Shown one piece after another: positions 1 to 6,471 of a DNA stretch of 12,503 bases. The stretch lies in the NCBI GenBank assembly GCA_015485375.1, contig WFTU01000400.1, positions 1-12,503 on the forward strand, written 5' to 3'. The DNA is from Paracoccaceae bacterium. GTDB taxonomy: Bacteria; Pseudomonadota; Alphaproteobacteria; Rhodobacterales; Rhodobacteraceae. The notes beneath the pieces are model-generated. The model ran no database searches. It was not told the DNA's origin and was given only the letters and a program-made list of their open reading frames with translations. A program made the position numbers and the translations under genes. Numbering within the stretch: the first letter of the stretch is position 1; each line of letters starts with the position of its first letter.

Positions 1-714
1 GCGCATTTCCAGCGGGTGTTCAGCCAGTGGGTCGGGGTCAGCCCGAAACGCTATCAGCAATATCTGACACTGGACCACGCAAAGGATCTGCTGCGCGAGC
101 GGTTCTCGGTGCTGGAAGCCGCGACCGAAACCGGCCTCTCCGGCCCTTCGCGCCTGCATGATCTGTTCGTGAAGTGGGAGGCCATGTCCCCCGGCGAATA
201 TGCCCGTGGCGGCGCGGGGCTGACCGTCAACTACGGCTGGTTTGAATCCCCCTTCGGCGAGGTTCTGGCCATGGGCACCGAACGGGGCATTTGCGGTCTG
301 GCCTTCGCCGGGGAGTTCGGCCGCGACGTGGCGATGCAGGACATGACCACCCGCTGGCCAAAGGCGACGTTCCGCGAGAACCCGCAGGCCATCGCGCCGT
401 GGGTGGGCGCCGCCTTCGGGCAACAGGAAACCCCGCTGCACCTGATCGGCGCGCCGTTCCAGATCAAGGTCTGGGAGGCGCTGCTGGCCATCCCCAGCGG
501 CCATGTCACCACCTATTCCGAGATCGCGCAGCACATCGGCAACCCCAAAGCAGTCCGTGCTGTCGGCACGGCGGTGGGCAAAAATCCGGTTAGCTGGCTG
601 ATCCCCTGCCACCGCGCCCTGCGCAAATCCGGCGGGCTGGGCGGCTATCACTGGGGCTTGCCGGTGAAGCGGGCGATGCTGGCCTACGAAGCCGCGCGGC
701 TGGAGGCGGACTAA
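1..714 (+). CDS. ada: Ada-like AraC HTH / methylated-DNA-protein-cysteine methyltransferase (5' end outside window)
   Basis: This is a suicide DNA-repair enzyme that moves the methyl group of O6-methylguanine (or O4-methylthymine) to its own cysteine. It is fused to an AraC-type DNA-binding domain. The frame is open from base 1 (A-H-F-Q-R-V-F), so the true start lies upstream and the GTG at 16 is not a real start. Visible residues 1-65 carry the second AraC helix-turn-helix, including FSQWVGVSPKRYQQY. The rest is the methyltransferase: an N-terminal subdomain, then a winged-helix part with the acceptor Cys in IPCHRAL (TGC at 607-609) and the conserved GGLGGYHWG that follows. At least 237 residues are present. 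Whether the N-terminal zinc/methylphosphotriester domain of E. coli Ada exists cannot be seen, so it could be a shorter HTH-MGMT fusion. No convincing terminator follows; a weak 6-bp hairpin sits at 729-750. Confidence 0.9.
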   Translation, partial: AHFQRVFSQWVGVSPKRYQQYLTLDHAKDLLRERFSVLEAATETGLSGPSRLHDLFVKWEAMSPGEYARGGAGLTVNYGWFESPFGEVLAMGTERGICGLAFAGEFGRDVAMQDMTTRWPKATFRENPQAIAPWVGAAFGQQETPLHLIGAPFQIKVWEALLAIPSGHVTTYSEIAQHIGNPKAVRAVGTAVGKNPVSWLIPCHRALRKSGGLGGYHWGLPVKRAMLAYEAARLEAD

Positions 715-728
715 GCGATTCTTTGCTT

Positions 729-750
729 AAGCGGTTTTAATGCCCCGCTT
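729..750 (+). terminator. Weak hairpin after the Ada-like gene
   Basis: The arms AAGCGG (729-734) and CCGCTT (745-750) pair perfectly around a 10-nt loop, 15 bases after the stop codon. No run of T follows, so this is at best a weak or Rho-assisted terminator. Confidence 0.25.
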
Positions 751-832
751 TCGCGCCTATTGTTGTTGCAATGGCGGGCCGGCGGGTGACAATGGCCCCC
801 GAAACTATTGCAAACAACATGAGGATTTTCCA

Positions 833-1471
833 ATGGCGGCTTTTGTTAGAATGGGCGTAGTGGTCCTATCCGGTTCTCTGGTTCTGGCAGCCTGTACCAA
901 TCCGGATGGCACAACCAACAACACCAATACCGGTGTGGGCATCGGTGCGGTGCTCGGCGGGCTGATCGGAAACTCTGTCTCCAACGACGCTACCGGCACT
1001 ATCGTCGGCGCGGCCATCGGCGGCGCGATCGGCGGGGCCATCGGTGCCGACCTCGACAAACAGGAACGCGAACTGCGCGCGGCGCTCGGCAACGATGTCG
1101 GCATCGTCAATACCGGCAGCCAGCTGATCGTTTCCCTGCCCGAAGCCATCACCTTCGCCACCGACAGCGCCGTAGTGAAAGCCAGCGTTCTCGATGATCT
1201 GGCGAAACTGGCCACGAGCATGAACCAGTATCCCAACACCCGTATCGAAGTTGTCGGCCACACCGACAACACCGGCACCGTCGCCTATAACCAGGCATTG
1301 TCCGAGCAACGCGCCCGTGCAGTGCGCGGCATTCTGGCCTCGGACGGGGTGGACGGCACGCGCATTATCGCCCGCGGTGTCGGGGAAACACAGCCGATTG
1401 CCTCCAATGGCACGGCCGCCGGACGACAGGCTAACCGCCGCGTGGAAATCTACATTATTCCCAACACCTGA
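833..1471 (+). CDS. OmpA-family lipoprotein with glycine-zipper segment (YiaD-like)
   Basis: This is predicted to be an outer-membrane lipoprotein that binds peptidoglycan non-covalently and ties the outer membrane to the wall. The ATG at 833 was chosen because GAGG at 821-824 lies 8 nt upstream and because it gives a proper lipoprotein signal. The signal ends in the lipobox LAAC with the lipidated Cys at residue 21. Residues 35-72 are a glycine-zipper two-helix stretch rich in GxxxG spacing (GAAIGGAIGGAIGADL). Residues about 97-210 are the OmpA C-terminal domain, with GHTDNTG (142-148), NQALSEQRARAV (154-165, carrying the diaminopimelate-contacting Arg) and GRQANRRVEI near the end. At 212 aa it matches YiaD-type proteins in length. 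It appears to be a single-gene unit ending at the hairpin at 1491-1520. The nearest alternative label is simply OmpA-family protein. Confidence 0.88.
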   Translation: MAAFVRMGVVVLSGSLVLAACTNPDGTTNNTNTGVGIGAVLGGLIGNSVSNDATGTIVGAAIGGAIGGAIGADLDKQERELRAALGNDVGIVNTGSQLIVSLPEAITFATDSAVVKASVLDDLAKLATSMNQYPNTRIEVVGHTDNTGTVAYNQALSEQRARAVRGILASDGVDGTRIIARGVGETQPIASNGTAAGRQANRRVEIYIIPNT

Positions 1472-1490
1472 CGGGAGTTTTCCACGACGT

Positions 1491-1520
1491 AAAAAAGGGC
1501 TGGCTCGCTGGCCCTTTTTT
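1491..1520 (+). terminator. Intrinsic terminator of the OmpA-lipoprotein gene
   Basis: AAAAAAGGGC (1491-1500) and GCCCTTTTTT (1511-1520) are perfect complements around a 10-nt loop. The T6 tract forms the 3' side of the stem, 20 nt after the stop. The A6/T6 symmetry means it could in principle act on both strands, but only the plus strand has a gene ending here. Confidence 0.85.
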
Positions 1521-1529
1521 GCCGAATCC

Positions 1530-1558
1530 TTGCATGAATCACGCAAATTGGTCATATT
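1530..1558 (+). promoter_or_regulatory. Candidate promoter of the GntR regulator operon
   Basis: TTGCAT (1530-1535), a 17-nt spacer and CATATT (1553-1558) form a weak sigma70-like pair just upstream of the regulator. The -10 lies in the centre of the inverted repeat at 1546-1570, as expected for an autorepressed promoter. The boxes match the consensus poorly, so this is inference. Confidence 0.35.
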
Positions 1559-1570
1559 GATTAACCAATT
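1546..1570. promoter_or_regulatory. AATTGGT-N11-ACCAATT palindrome, probable GntR operator
   Basis: AATTGGT (1546-1552) and ACCAATT (1564-1570) are perfect inverted arms 17-40 bp before the regulator's ATG. TGGT/ACCA half-sites are the signature of FadR/PdhR/LldR-type regulators, which usually bind TGGT-N3-ACCA. Here the spacing is 11, one helical turn minus a few bases, rather than 3. Location and half-site identity suggest autoregulation; the spacing is odd. Confidence 0.55.
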
Positions 1571-1586
1571 CACGACGGGAGTCGCT

Positions 1587-2360
1587 ATGCCTTTTCAGAA
1601 AATCGAACCCGAGCGCGTGGCCAATTCCATTACCCGCCAGATCGAAAGCCTGATCCTGAAGGGGGTGCTGCGCCCCGGCGAACGCCTGCCCTCGGAACGC
1701 GAACTCGCGGCGACCTTCGGTGTATCCCGCCCGTCACTGCGCGAGGCGCTGAGCGAGCTGGAAGCCCGTGACCTGATCGAAACCCGCGCCGGTGCCGGCG
1801 TGTTCGTGGCGCAGGTCCTCGGCTCGGCCTTTTCGCCGGCGCTGGTGGAGCTGTTCTCGACACACGAGGAAGCGTTTTTCGATTACCTGTCCTTCCGGCG
1901 CGACCTCGAGGGTCTGGCGGCGGAACGGGCTGCATTGCATGCGGGCGATACCGACCTGCAGGTTATACAGGACATTTTCGACCGCATGGAAGCCGTGCAT
2001 CCGAAGCGGAAGTCCAAGGAAGAAGCCAAGCTCGACGCGGAATTCCACATGGCGATTGTCGAGGCGGCGCATAACGTGGTGATGATGCACATGATGCGCT
2101 CGATGTTCGAGATGTTGCAGGCGGGCGTATTCTATAACCGGCAACTGCTGTTCGGCAAACGCTCGATCCGCTGCGAGCTGCTGGAGCAGCACCGCGCCAT
2201 CCTCGCCGCCATTCTGGCCCGCGACCCGGTCGCCGCACGCAAGGCGGTGGAGGATCACCTGTCGTTCATCGAGGAAGCCATGCAGCAGCAGATCCGCGAC
2301 GCCGGTTACGAGGAAACCGCGAAGCTGCGAATTGCGCGACAGAAAGTTCTAAAGTCATGA
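1587..2360 (+). CDS. GntR-family transcriptional regulator, FadR subfamily (FCD domain)
   Basis: This is a one-component transcription factor that probably responds to a carboxylate. The ATG at 1587 was chosen because GGGAG lies 5-9 nt upstream and because the winged HTH then starts at the normal place; an upstream in-frame extension would run through the OmpA-lipoprotein gene. Residues 8-75 are the winged HTH with the family signature RLPSERELAATFGVSRPSLR. Residues about 95-235 are the all-helical FCD ligand domain. The metal-binding set is intact: Asp150 and His154 (LDAEFH), His202 and His224. At 257 aa it has the PdhR/LldR length. The ligand cannot be read from the sequence. Its stop overlaps the next start (ATGA at 2357-2360), so the two genes are translationally coupled. 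The TGGT/ACCA palindrome upstream suggests autorepression. Confidence 0.9.
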   Translation: MPFQKIEPERVANSITRQIESLILKGVLRPGERLPSERELAATFGVSRPSLREALSELEARDLIETRAGAGVFVAQVLGSAFSPALVELFSTHEEAFFDYLSFRRDLEGLAAERAALHAGDTDLQVIQDIFDRMEAVHPKRKSKEEAKLDAEFHMAIVEAAHNVVMMHMMRSMFEMLQAGVFYNRQLLFGKRSIRCELLEQHRAILAAILARDPVAARKAVEDHLSFIEEAMQQQIRDAGYEETAKLRIARQKVLKS

Positions 2361-3220
2361 AAACATTACTGGTATTCGGATACGGCTACACCGCCCGCGT
2401 CATCGGCCACGACCTGCTGCAGGCAGGCTGGCGGGTGATCGGCACCACCCGTTCCGCCGACAAGGCTGCAGAAATGCGGGCCGACGGGATCGAGGCGGTG
2501 ATCTGGCCCGGCGACGACATTCAACCGGCTCTCGATGCCGCCACGCATCTGTTGATCTCCACCGCCCCGAACGAGGGCGGCGATCCGGTTCTGGCGGAAC
2601 TCGGAGACGAAATCGCCCGTCGTGCGGGGCAGTTTGCCTGGGTCGGCTACCTGTCCACCACCGCCGTTTACGGCAACCGTGACGGCGACTGGGTGGACGA
2701 GGCCGCCGAACTGCGCCCTGCCACAAGACGCGGCGAATTGCGTGTGGCGGCCGAGCGGGCGTGGCTCGATCTGTTCGAGGCCACCGCCCTGCCGGTGCAT
2801 GTGTTCCGCCTTGCCGGAATTTACGGCCCCGGTCGCGGTCCCTTCGCCAAGGTGCGTGCCGGCACCGCGCGGCGGATCATGAAAAAGGGGCAGGTGTTCA
2901 GCCGCACCCATGTGGAGGACATCTCGCAAGTGGTGCGCGCCTCGATCGACGCGCCCGACCCCGGCGCGGTCTATAACGTCTGCGACAACGACCCCGCCCC
3001 GCCGCAGGAAGTGATTGCCGAGGCCGCGCGGATGCTCGGCCTGCCCCTGCCCGAAGCGGTGGATTTCGAAACCGCCGAGATGACCGCCATGGCCCGCAGT
3101 TTCTATGCCGAGTCCAAGCGCGTCTCCAACAGGCGAATCATCGAGGAACTGGGGATCACCCTGAAATACCCCGACTATCGCAGCGGATTGCGCGCCCTGC
3201 TGGCCACAGAGTCCCGTTAA
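2357..3220 (+). CDS. YeeZ-like NAD(P)-binding SDR/epimerase family protein
   Basis: This is a Rossmann-fold protein of the extended/atypical SDR group, close to E. coli YeeZ; its substrate is unknown. The nucleotide-binding loop is VFGYGYTARVI (residues 7-17). STTAVYGNRDGDWVDE (100-115) is the region that in SDRs carries the catalytic Ser/Thr and Tyr. Tyr105 is present, but position +3 is Arg108 and there is no Lys in a YxxxK motif, so classic SDR chemistry is doubtful. RLAGIYGPGRGPF (151-163) is the conserved substrate-side motif of this family. A conserved RTHVEDI motif follows further on. Length is 287 aa. The start overlaps the GntR stop by ATGA, so the regulator may control this gene or act in the same pathway. 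Confidence 0.82.
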   Translation: MKTLLVFGYGYTARVIGHDLLQAGWRVIGTTRSADKAAEMRADGIEAVIWPGDDIQPALDAATHLLISTAPNEGGDPVLAELGDEIARRAGQFAWVGYLSTTAVYGNRDGDWVDEAAELRPATRRGELRVAAERAWLDLFEATALPVHVFRLAGIYGPGRGPFAKVRAGTARRIMKKGQVFSRTHVEDISQVVRASIDAPDPGAVYNVCDNDPAPPQEVIAEAARMLGLPLPEAVDFETAEMTAMARSFYAESKRVSNRRIIEELGITLKYPDYRSGLRALLATESR

Positions 3221-3293
3221 ATCACGACGCAGCATCACAAATCCTTGAATCTTCTCGCATTGGACGGGCGGGCGGTGTAAAAACATCCCGATT

Positions 3294-3313
3294 CCCCGTC
3301 TGCCTGAACGGGG
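3294..3313 (+). terminator. Hairpin between the YeeZ-like gene and yjbH
   Basis: CCCCGT (3294-3299) and ACGGGG (3308-3313) form a perfect 6-bp GC-rich stem with an 8-nt loop. A T-rich stretch including TTTTT follows about 15 nt later. It could be a weak terminator of the upstream operon or a leader structure of yjbH. It lies only 30 nt before the yjbH start. Confidence 0.3.
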
Positions 3314-3343
3314 TGGCTGTTTGCAATTTTTGGTAACCTGTTG

Positions 3344-5362
3344 ATGACAAAACCTATGCTCCGCTATGTTCCCCTCGGCTTTGCCCTGTTTGCTGCCGGT
3401 GTCGCCCATGCCCAGACCGCCAGTTACGGCCTGAACGGCGCGACCGGCCTGATCGATATGCCGACCGCCGAGGTTCTGCCGGATGGCGAGACCGCCTGGT
3501 CCTTTACCAAAACCGGCACGCAGTTCAGCAGCACGCTGACCTTCGAATTGCTGCCGAAGCTGGAAACCGCCGTGCATTTCACCACCATCGACCAGTGGGT
3601 CGGCGGGGTGCCGCTGTATGATTCCAGCCTTGACCTGAAATACCAGATTTTCGAGGAAAACGGTGCCTTCCCGTCGCTGGCGATCGGGTTCCGCGACTTC
3701 CTGTCGAACGGCGCGTTCAGCAGCGAATACATCGTTGCCAGCAAGAACGTCGGCGCAGGTGTGACCCTGACCGGCGGCCTCGGCTGGGGACGGCTGGGCA
3801 GTTTCAATCCGGTGGCCGCGCCCTTTGGCCCGCGTGCGCCGATGACCAGCACCGGCATCGACTTCGACCAGTTTTTCAAGGGCGATGCGGCCCTGTTCGG
3901 CGGCATCGAGTGGGATACCCCCGTGCGCGGCCTGTCGGTGAAGGCCGAGTATTCCTCGGACGCCTATACCGGCGAGCAGGCCTATAGCGGCTTTGCCCCG
4001 CAGTCCCCGTTCAACTTCGGCATCGACTATGCGCCGGTGAGCGGTGTCTCGATCGGGGCCTATTACAACTACGGCACCGATCTCGGCATTCGCCTGACCC
4101 TGTCGGGCAACCCGAACCGGCCGATTGTCTCGCCGGACCTCGGCATGGGGCCGGTTCCGGTCAATCCGCGCCCTGCCGGTTACAGCACCGACGGGTCGTG
4201 GACCAGCAGCCAGCTGGCACGGGATTCGGTGATCGCCGCGCTGGTTCCCGTGTTCGAGGCCGAAGGCATCGTGATCGAGGAAGCAACGCTTACCCCCGAT
4301 TCGATCAACCTCTATGTCCAGAACACCAAGATGCCGCTGACCACCAAGATGGTCGGCCGTATCGTGCGCACGCTTTCTGTCGCCATGCCGCCCTCCATCG
4401 AATATTTCCGCGTCACGCCGGTTTCCGGTGGTCTGGCCACCATGACCGTCGAGGTCCGCCGCAGCGATCTGGAAGCGCAGGTCGAGCGCCCGAACGCCGG
4501 ACCCGAGAGCTGGCAGACAACCCGTTTCACCGACGCGCCCGACTCATTGGGTGACGGAGCGTGGAAACGGGATGCCTACCCCGATTTCAGCTGGTCGCTC
4601 AGCCCGCAGTTCCCGATCAGCTTCGCCACCGGCGGGGCTGCCGCGAGCCTTGATCTGGTGCTGAACGCTTCGGCCAATTACCAGATTTCCCGCGGCTTCT
4701 CGCTGACCGGATCGCTGTCGCAGATACTTTACAGCTCCAGCGGCACGACCTCGGGTCTGACACTGGATCGCCTGACCGCGGATTATGTGTTCAAGCTGGC
4801 GCCCTCCACCTATGGCCGCATGTCGGCCGGTTTCCTCGACGCGGGCTATGCCGGTGTGAATACCGAGGTGCTGTGGAAACCCGCCAGCCAGAACTGGGGT
4901 CTGGGTCTGGAGCTCAGCGCCGTGCAGCGCCGCACCGCCGGCGATATGTTCGGCTTTGACGCCTATCAGGCCGTTACCGGCTTCGGCTCGGTCTACTGGG
5001 ACACCGGTTTCTACGGGCTGGAAGCGCAGGTTGATGTCGGGCGCTATCTGGCGGGCGATGTCGGGACCACGCTGTCGCTGTCGCGCCGCTTCGATAACGG
5101 CTGGGAGGTCTCCGGCTATATGAGCCTGACCGACATGCCGTTCAGCACCTATGGCCCGGGGAACTTCTCCAAGGGGATTTCCGTAACCATTCCGCTGCGC
5201 TGGACCATGCCGTTCGAGACCCGCTCTACCACCGGTATCTCGCTAAGCAACACCAACGGAGCCGGCGGCGCGCGCCTCGGCATCGGTAACCGGCTCTATC
5301 CTGCGCTGCGGGATTATGACCAGCTGGACTTCAATGAAACCTGGGGAGCCTATTGGCAATGA
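3344..5362 (+). CDS. yjbH: YjbH-family outer-membrane exopolysaccharide protein
   Basis: YjbH proteins are large beta-barrel-rich proteins involved in polysaccharide secretion (E. coli yjbEFGH, gfc operons). The ATG at 3344 was preferred: GGTAA at 3332-3336 is the only SD-like element. A TTG at 3341 and an ATG at 3356 are alternatives. Residues 1-23 are a Sec signal peptide ending AHA before QT. The mature N-terminus has the diagnostic SYGLNGATGLIDMPTAE (27-43). The rest is alternating, aromatic-rich beta-barrel sequence with many glycines and few cysteines, ending in an aromatic residue region (GAYWQ). At 672 aa it has the usual length for the family. The stop overlaps the yjbF start by ATGA, so the two are coupled. 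The yjbE and yjbG genes of the E. coli operon are not adjacent here. Confidence 0.88.
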   Translation: MTKPMLRYVPLGFALFAAGVAHAQTASYGLNGATGLIDMPTAEVLPDGETAWSFTKTGTQFSSTLTFELLPKLETAVHFTTIDQWVGGVPLYDSSLDLKYQIFEENGAFPSLAIGFRDFLSNGAFSSEYIVASKNVGAGVTLTGGLGWGRLGSFNPVAAPFGPRAPMTSTGIDFDQFFKGDAALFGGIEWDTPVRGLSVKAEYSSDAYTGEQAYSGFAPQSPFNFGIDYAPVSGVSIGAYYNYGTDLGIRLTLSGNPNRPIVSPDLGMGPVPVNPRPAGYSTDGSWTSSQLARDSVIAALVPVFEAEGIVIEEATLTPDSINLYVQNTKMPLTTKMVGRIVRTLSVAMPPSIEYFRVTPVSGGLATMTVEVRRSDLEAQVERPNAGPESWQTTRFTDAPDSLGDGAWKRDAYPDFSWSLSPQFPISFATGGAAASLDLVLNASANYQISRGFSLTGSLSQILYSSSGTTSGLTLDRLTADYVFKLAPSTYGRMSAGFLDAGYAGVNTEVLWKPASQNWGLGLELSAVQRRTAGDMFGFDAYQAVTGFGSVYWDTGFYGLEAQVDVGRYLAGDVGTTLSLSRRFDNGWEVSGYMSLTDMPFSTYGPGNFSKGISVTIPLRWTMPFETRSTTGISLSNTNGAGGARLGIGNRLYPALRDYDQLDFNETWGAYWQ

Positions 5363-6039
5363 GACCAGTCTGGATAGCCCTCGGGGCGGTTACACTTCTC
5401 GGGGCTTGTTCCTCCTCCGGCACCAGTCCGGTGTTCACAGCGATCAAAAGTGTCGTGCTGCCCTCGAAAGAGGACACCGCGCCGACCGGCCCGCGCCTCG
5501 AGGTCACGCGCGAGCGGATCGTGCAAAACGGGCTGGCCATGGTGCGTGCGCGCATCGAGGGCGAGGAGATTTCCAACATCCTCTCCGCCACCTCGCTGAA
5601 CGGGAATTATGTGACCTATGTGTCCGGTTTCCGCCAGTCGATCACCATGCTCGGCACGCTGGTTACGGCAACGCGTGGACTGGGGGGCGACCTGCTGTCC
5701 GTGCGCAACGCGCCGGATGATCCGGTGGCCACACCAACGAAGCCGGCGGACTGGCCGACACGAATCACGCGGGATTACCGTTTTCCGGGCGTGGGCCCGG
5801 CGGGAACGGTTGTGAGCGTCAGTTGCGATCTGGTGCCCTCGGCCCCGACAAGCATCACCATTGTCGAGATCACCTATAACGTGACCCCGTTTACCGAGAC
5901 CTGCGCCGGCGATGGCGTATCCTTCACCAACACCTATCTTGCCGACAAGACCGGACAGATCTGGCAGACCCGCCAGTGGGTCGGGGATAAAGTCGGTTAT
6001 CTGAATCTGGAAGTGCTGGAACCGTTCACGGTCGACTGA
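5359..6039 (+). CDS. yjbF: YjbF/GfcB-family outer-membrane lipoprotein
   Basis: This is the lipoprotein partner of YjbH in exopolysaccharide or group 4 capsule-type systems. The ATG at 5359 overlaps the yjbH stop (ATGA), with GGGGAG at 5343-5348 inside the end of yjbH as its SD. A TTG two codons earlier is a poorer choice. The signal peptide ends in the lipobox LGAC with Cys17 followed by serines. The remainder is the YjbF beta-rich domain, with GNYVTYVSGFRQSITMLGT as a recognisable segment and two further cysteines (VSVSCDL and FTETCAGD) that could pair in the periplasm. At 226 aa it is a full-length member. It is the last gene of its operon; the terminator at 6093-6120 lies between it and a convergent small gene. 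Confidence 0.87.
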   Translation: MRPVWIALGAVTLLGACSSSGTSPVFTAIKSVVLPSKEDTAPTGPRLEVTRERIVQNGLAMVRARIEGEEISNILSATSLNGNYVTYVSGFRQSITMLGTLVTATRGLGGDLLSVRNAPDDPVATPTKPADWPTRITRDYRFPGVGPAGTVVSVSCDLVPSAPTSITIVEITYNVTPFTETCAGDGVSFTNTYLADKTGQIWQTRQWVGDKVGYLNLEVLEPFTVD

Positions 6040-6092
6040 TCGTGCGGTTCCCGTTTGACCGGACCATTCATCACATCAATAACCCGGACATG

Positions 6093-6120
6093 AAAAAGGC
6101 GATGCCGAAGCATCGCCTTT
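6093..6120 (-). terminator. Intrinsic terminator with C(UUCG)G tetraloop
   Basis: An 11-bp perfect stem is formed by 6095-6105 and 6110-6120. Read on the minus strand the loop is TTCG closed by C-G, the extra-stable tetraloop, and a T5 run follows. This makes it the terminator of the small minus-strand gene ending at 6150. On the plus strand the stem is followed only by TTTCC, so it may also stop yjbF transcripts, less efficiently. Confidence 0.88.
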
Positions 6121-6149
6121 CCAAATTTCGATAAGACCTTGGGGCCTTA

Positions 6150-6338
6150 TTACGGACGGCTGGCAGCCAGTGCGATCAGAGCGATAGCGATCAGCGGGAT
6201 CAGCCACATGCCGGAACCGCCCATGGATGCCGGCTCTTCAACCATAACCGGAGCAGCCGGAGCAACATAGGCAACAGCGCCAGCGAAAGCGTTGGAAGCA
6301 ACTGCGACAGCGGCAGCGGTAAGTGCGATGAGTTTCAT
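6150..6338 (-). CDS. Small secreted protein with C-terminal membrane segment
   Basis: This 62-aa protein has no function I can assign. The ATG at 6338 is fixed by a perfect GGAGG (6346-6350) 7 nt upstream; a longer frame upstream is not needed. Residues 1-19 are a Sec signal peptide ending AFA before GA. A short Ala/Pro/Val linker with the acidic patch VMVEEP follows, then GGSG. A hydrophobic helix WLIPLIAIALIALAA (45-59) ends in SRP-COOH. Signal, short linker, one TM helix and a terminal Arg are typical of tiny single-pass proteins seen in Rhodobacterales genomes, some of which carry misleading database names. It has its own promoter candidate and a strong terminator, so it is likely well expressed. 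It is convergent with yjbF, and a role with that system is only a guess. Confidence 0.72.
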   Translation of the reverse strand: MKLIALTAAAVAVASNAFAGAVAYVAPAAPVMVEEPASMGGSGMWLIPLIAIALIALAASRP

Positions 6339-6405
6339 TTGGTATCCTCCAATATAAAGCCTGCAAATACGCCACCACGGCACGCAGACAGAAAACTACA
6401 AGTCC

Positions 6406-6433
6406 TTTTAACCGAGCGGATTCTGCATTGCAA
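6406..6433 (-). promoter_or_regulatory. Candidate sigma70 promoter of the small secreted protein
   Basis: On the minus strand TTGCAA (6433-6428), a 16-nt spacer and TTAAAA (6411-6406) lie about 70 nt before the ATG. Both boxes match the consensus at 4 of 6 positions or so. The overlapping TTTTAACC could alternatively be read as a CtrA-like half-site. Confidence 0.4.
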
Positions 6434-6471
6434 GAACTCTTGAATCCGCCGGAAAGTCTTTGCCAACTGCG

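Noticed and set aside
740..832. N-terminal extension of the OmpA-family lipoprotein to 740
   Set aside because: It would place 31 residues, including three consecutive cysteines, before a clear lipoprotein signal peptide. GAGG at 821 supports the ATG at 833.
1559..1568. CtrA-type TTAACC sites at 1562 and near 6406
   Set aside because: Only half-sites are seen, without the second half at the right spacing. Overlap with better explained elements makes them unsafe to call.
1251..1586. N-terminal extension of the GntR regulator into the OmpA-lipoprotein gene
   Set aside because: The extension overlaps another gene and its terminator, adds 112 low-complexity residues and has no SD. The internal ATG at 1587 has GGGAG and gives the normal family length.
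2366..3577. A 403-codon open frame on the minus strand
   Set aside because: It lies antisense to the YeeZ-like gene and runs into yjbH. It has no SD, its composition is His/Gly/Arg-rich as in typical antisense shadows, and both overlapped genes have clear family matches.
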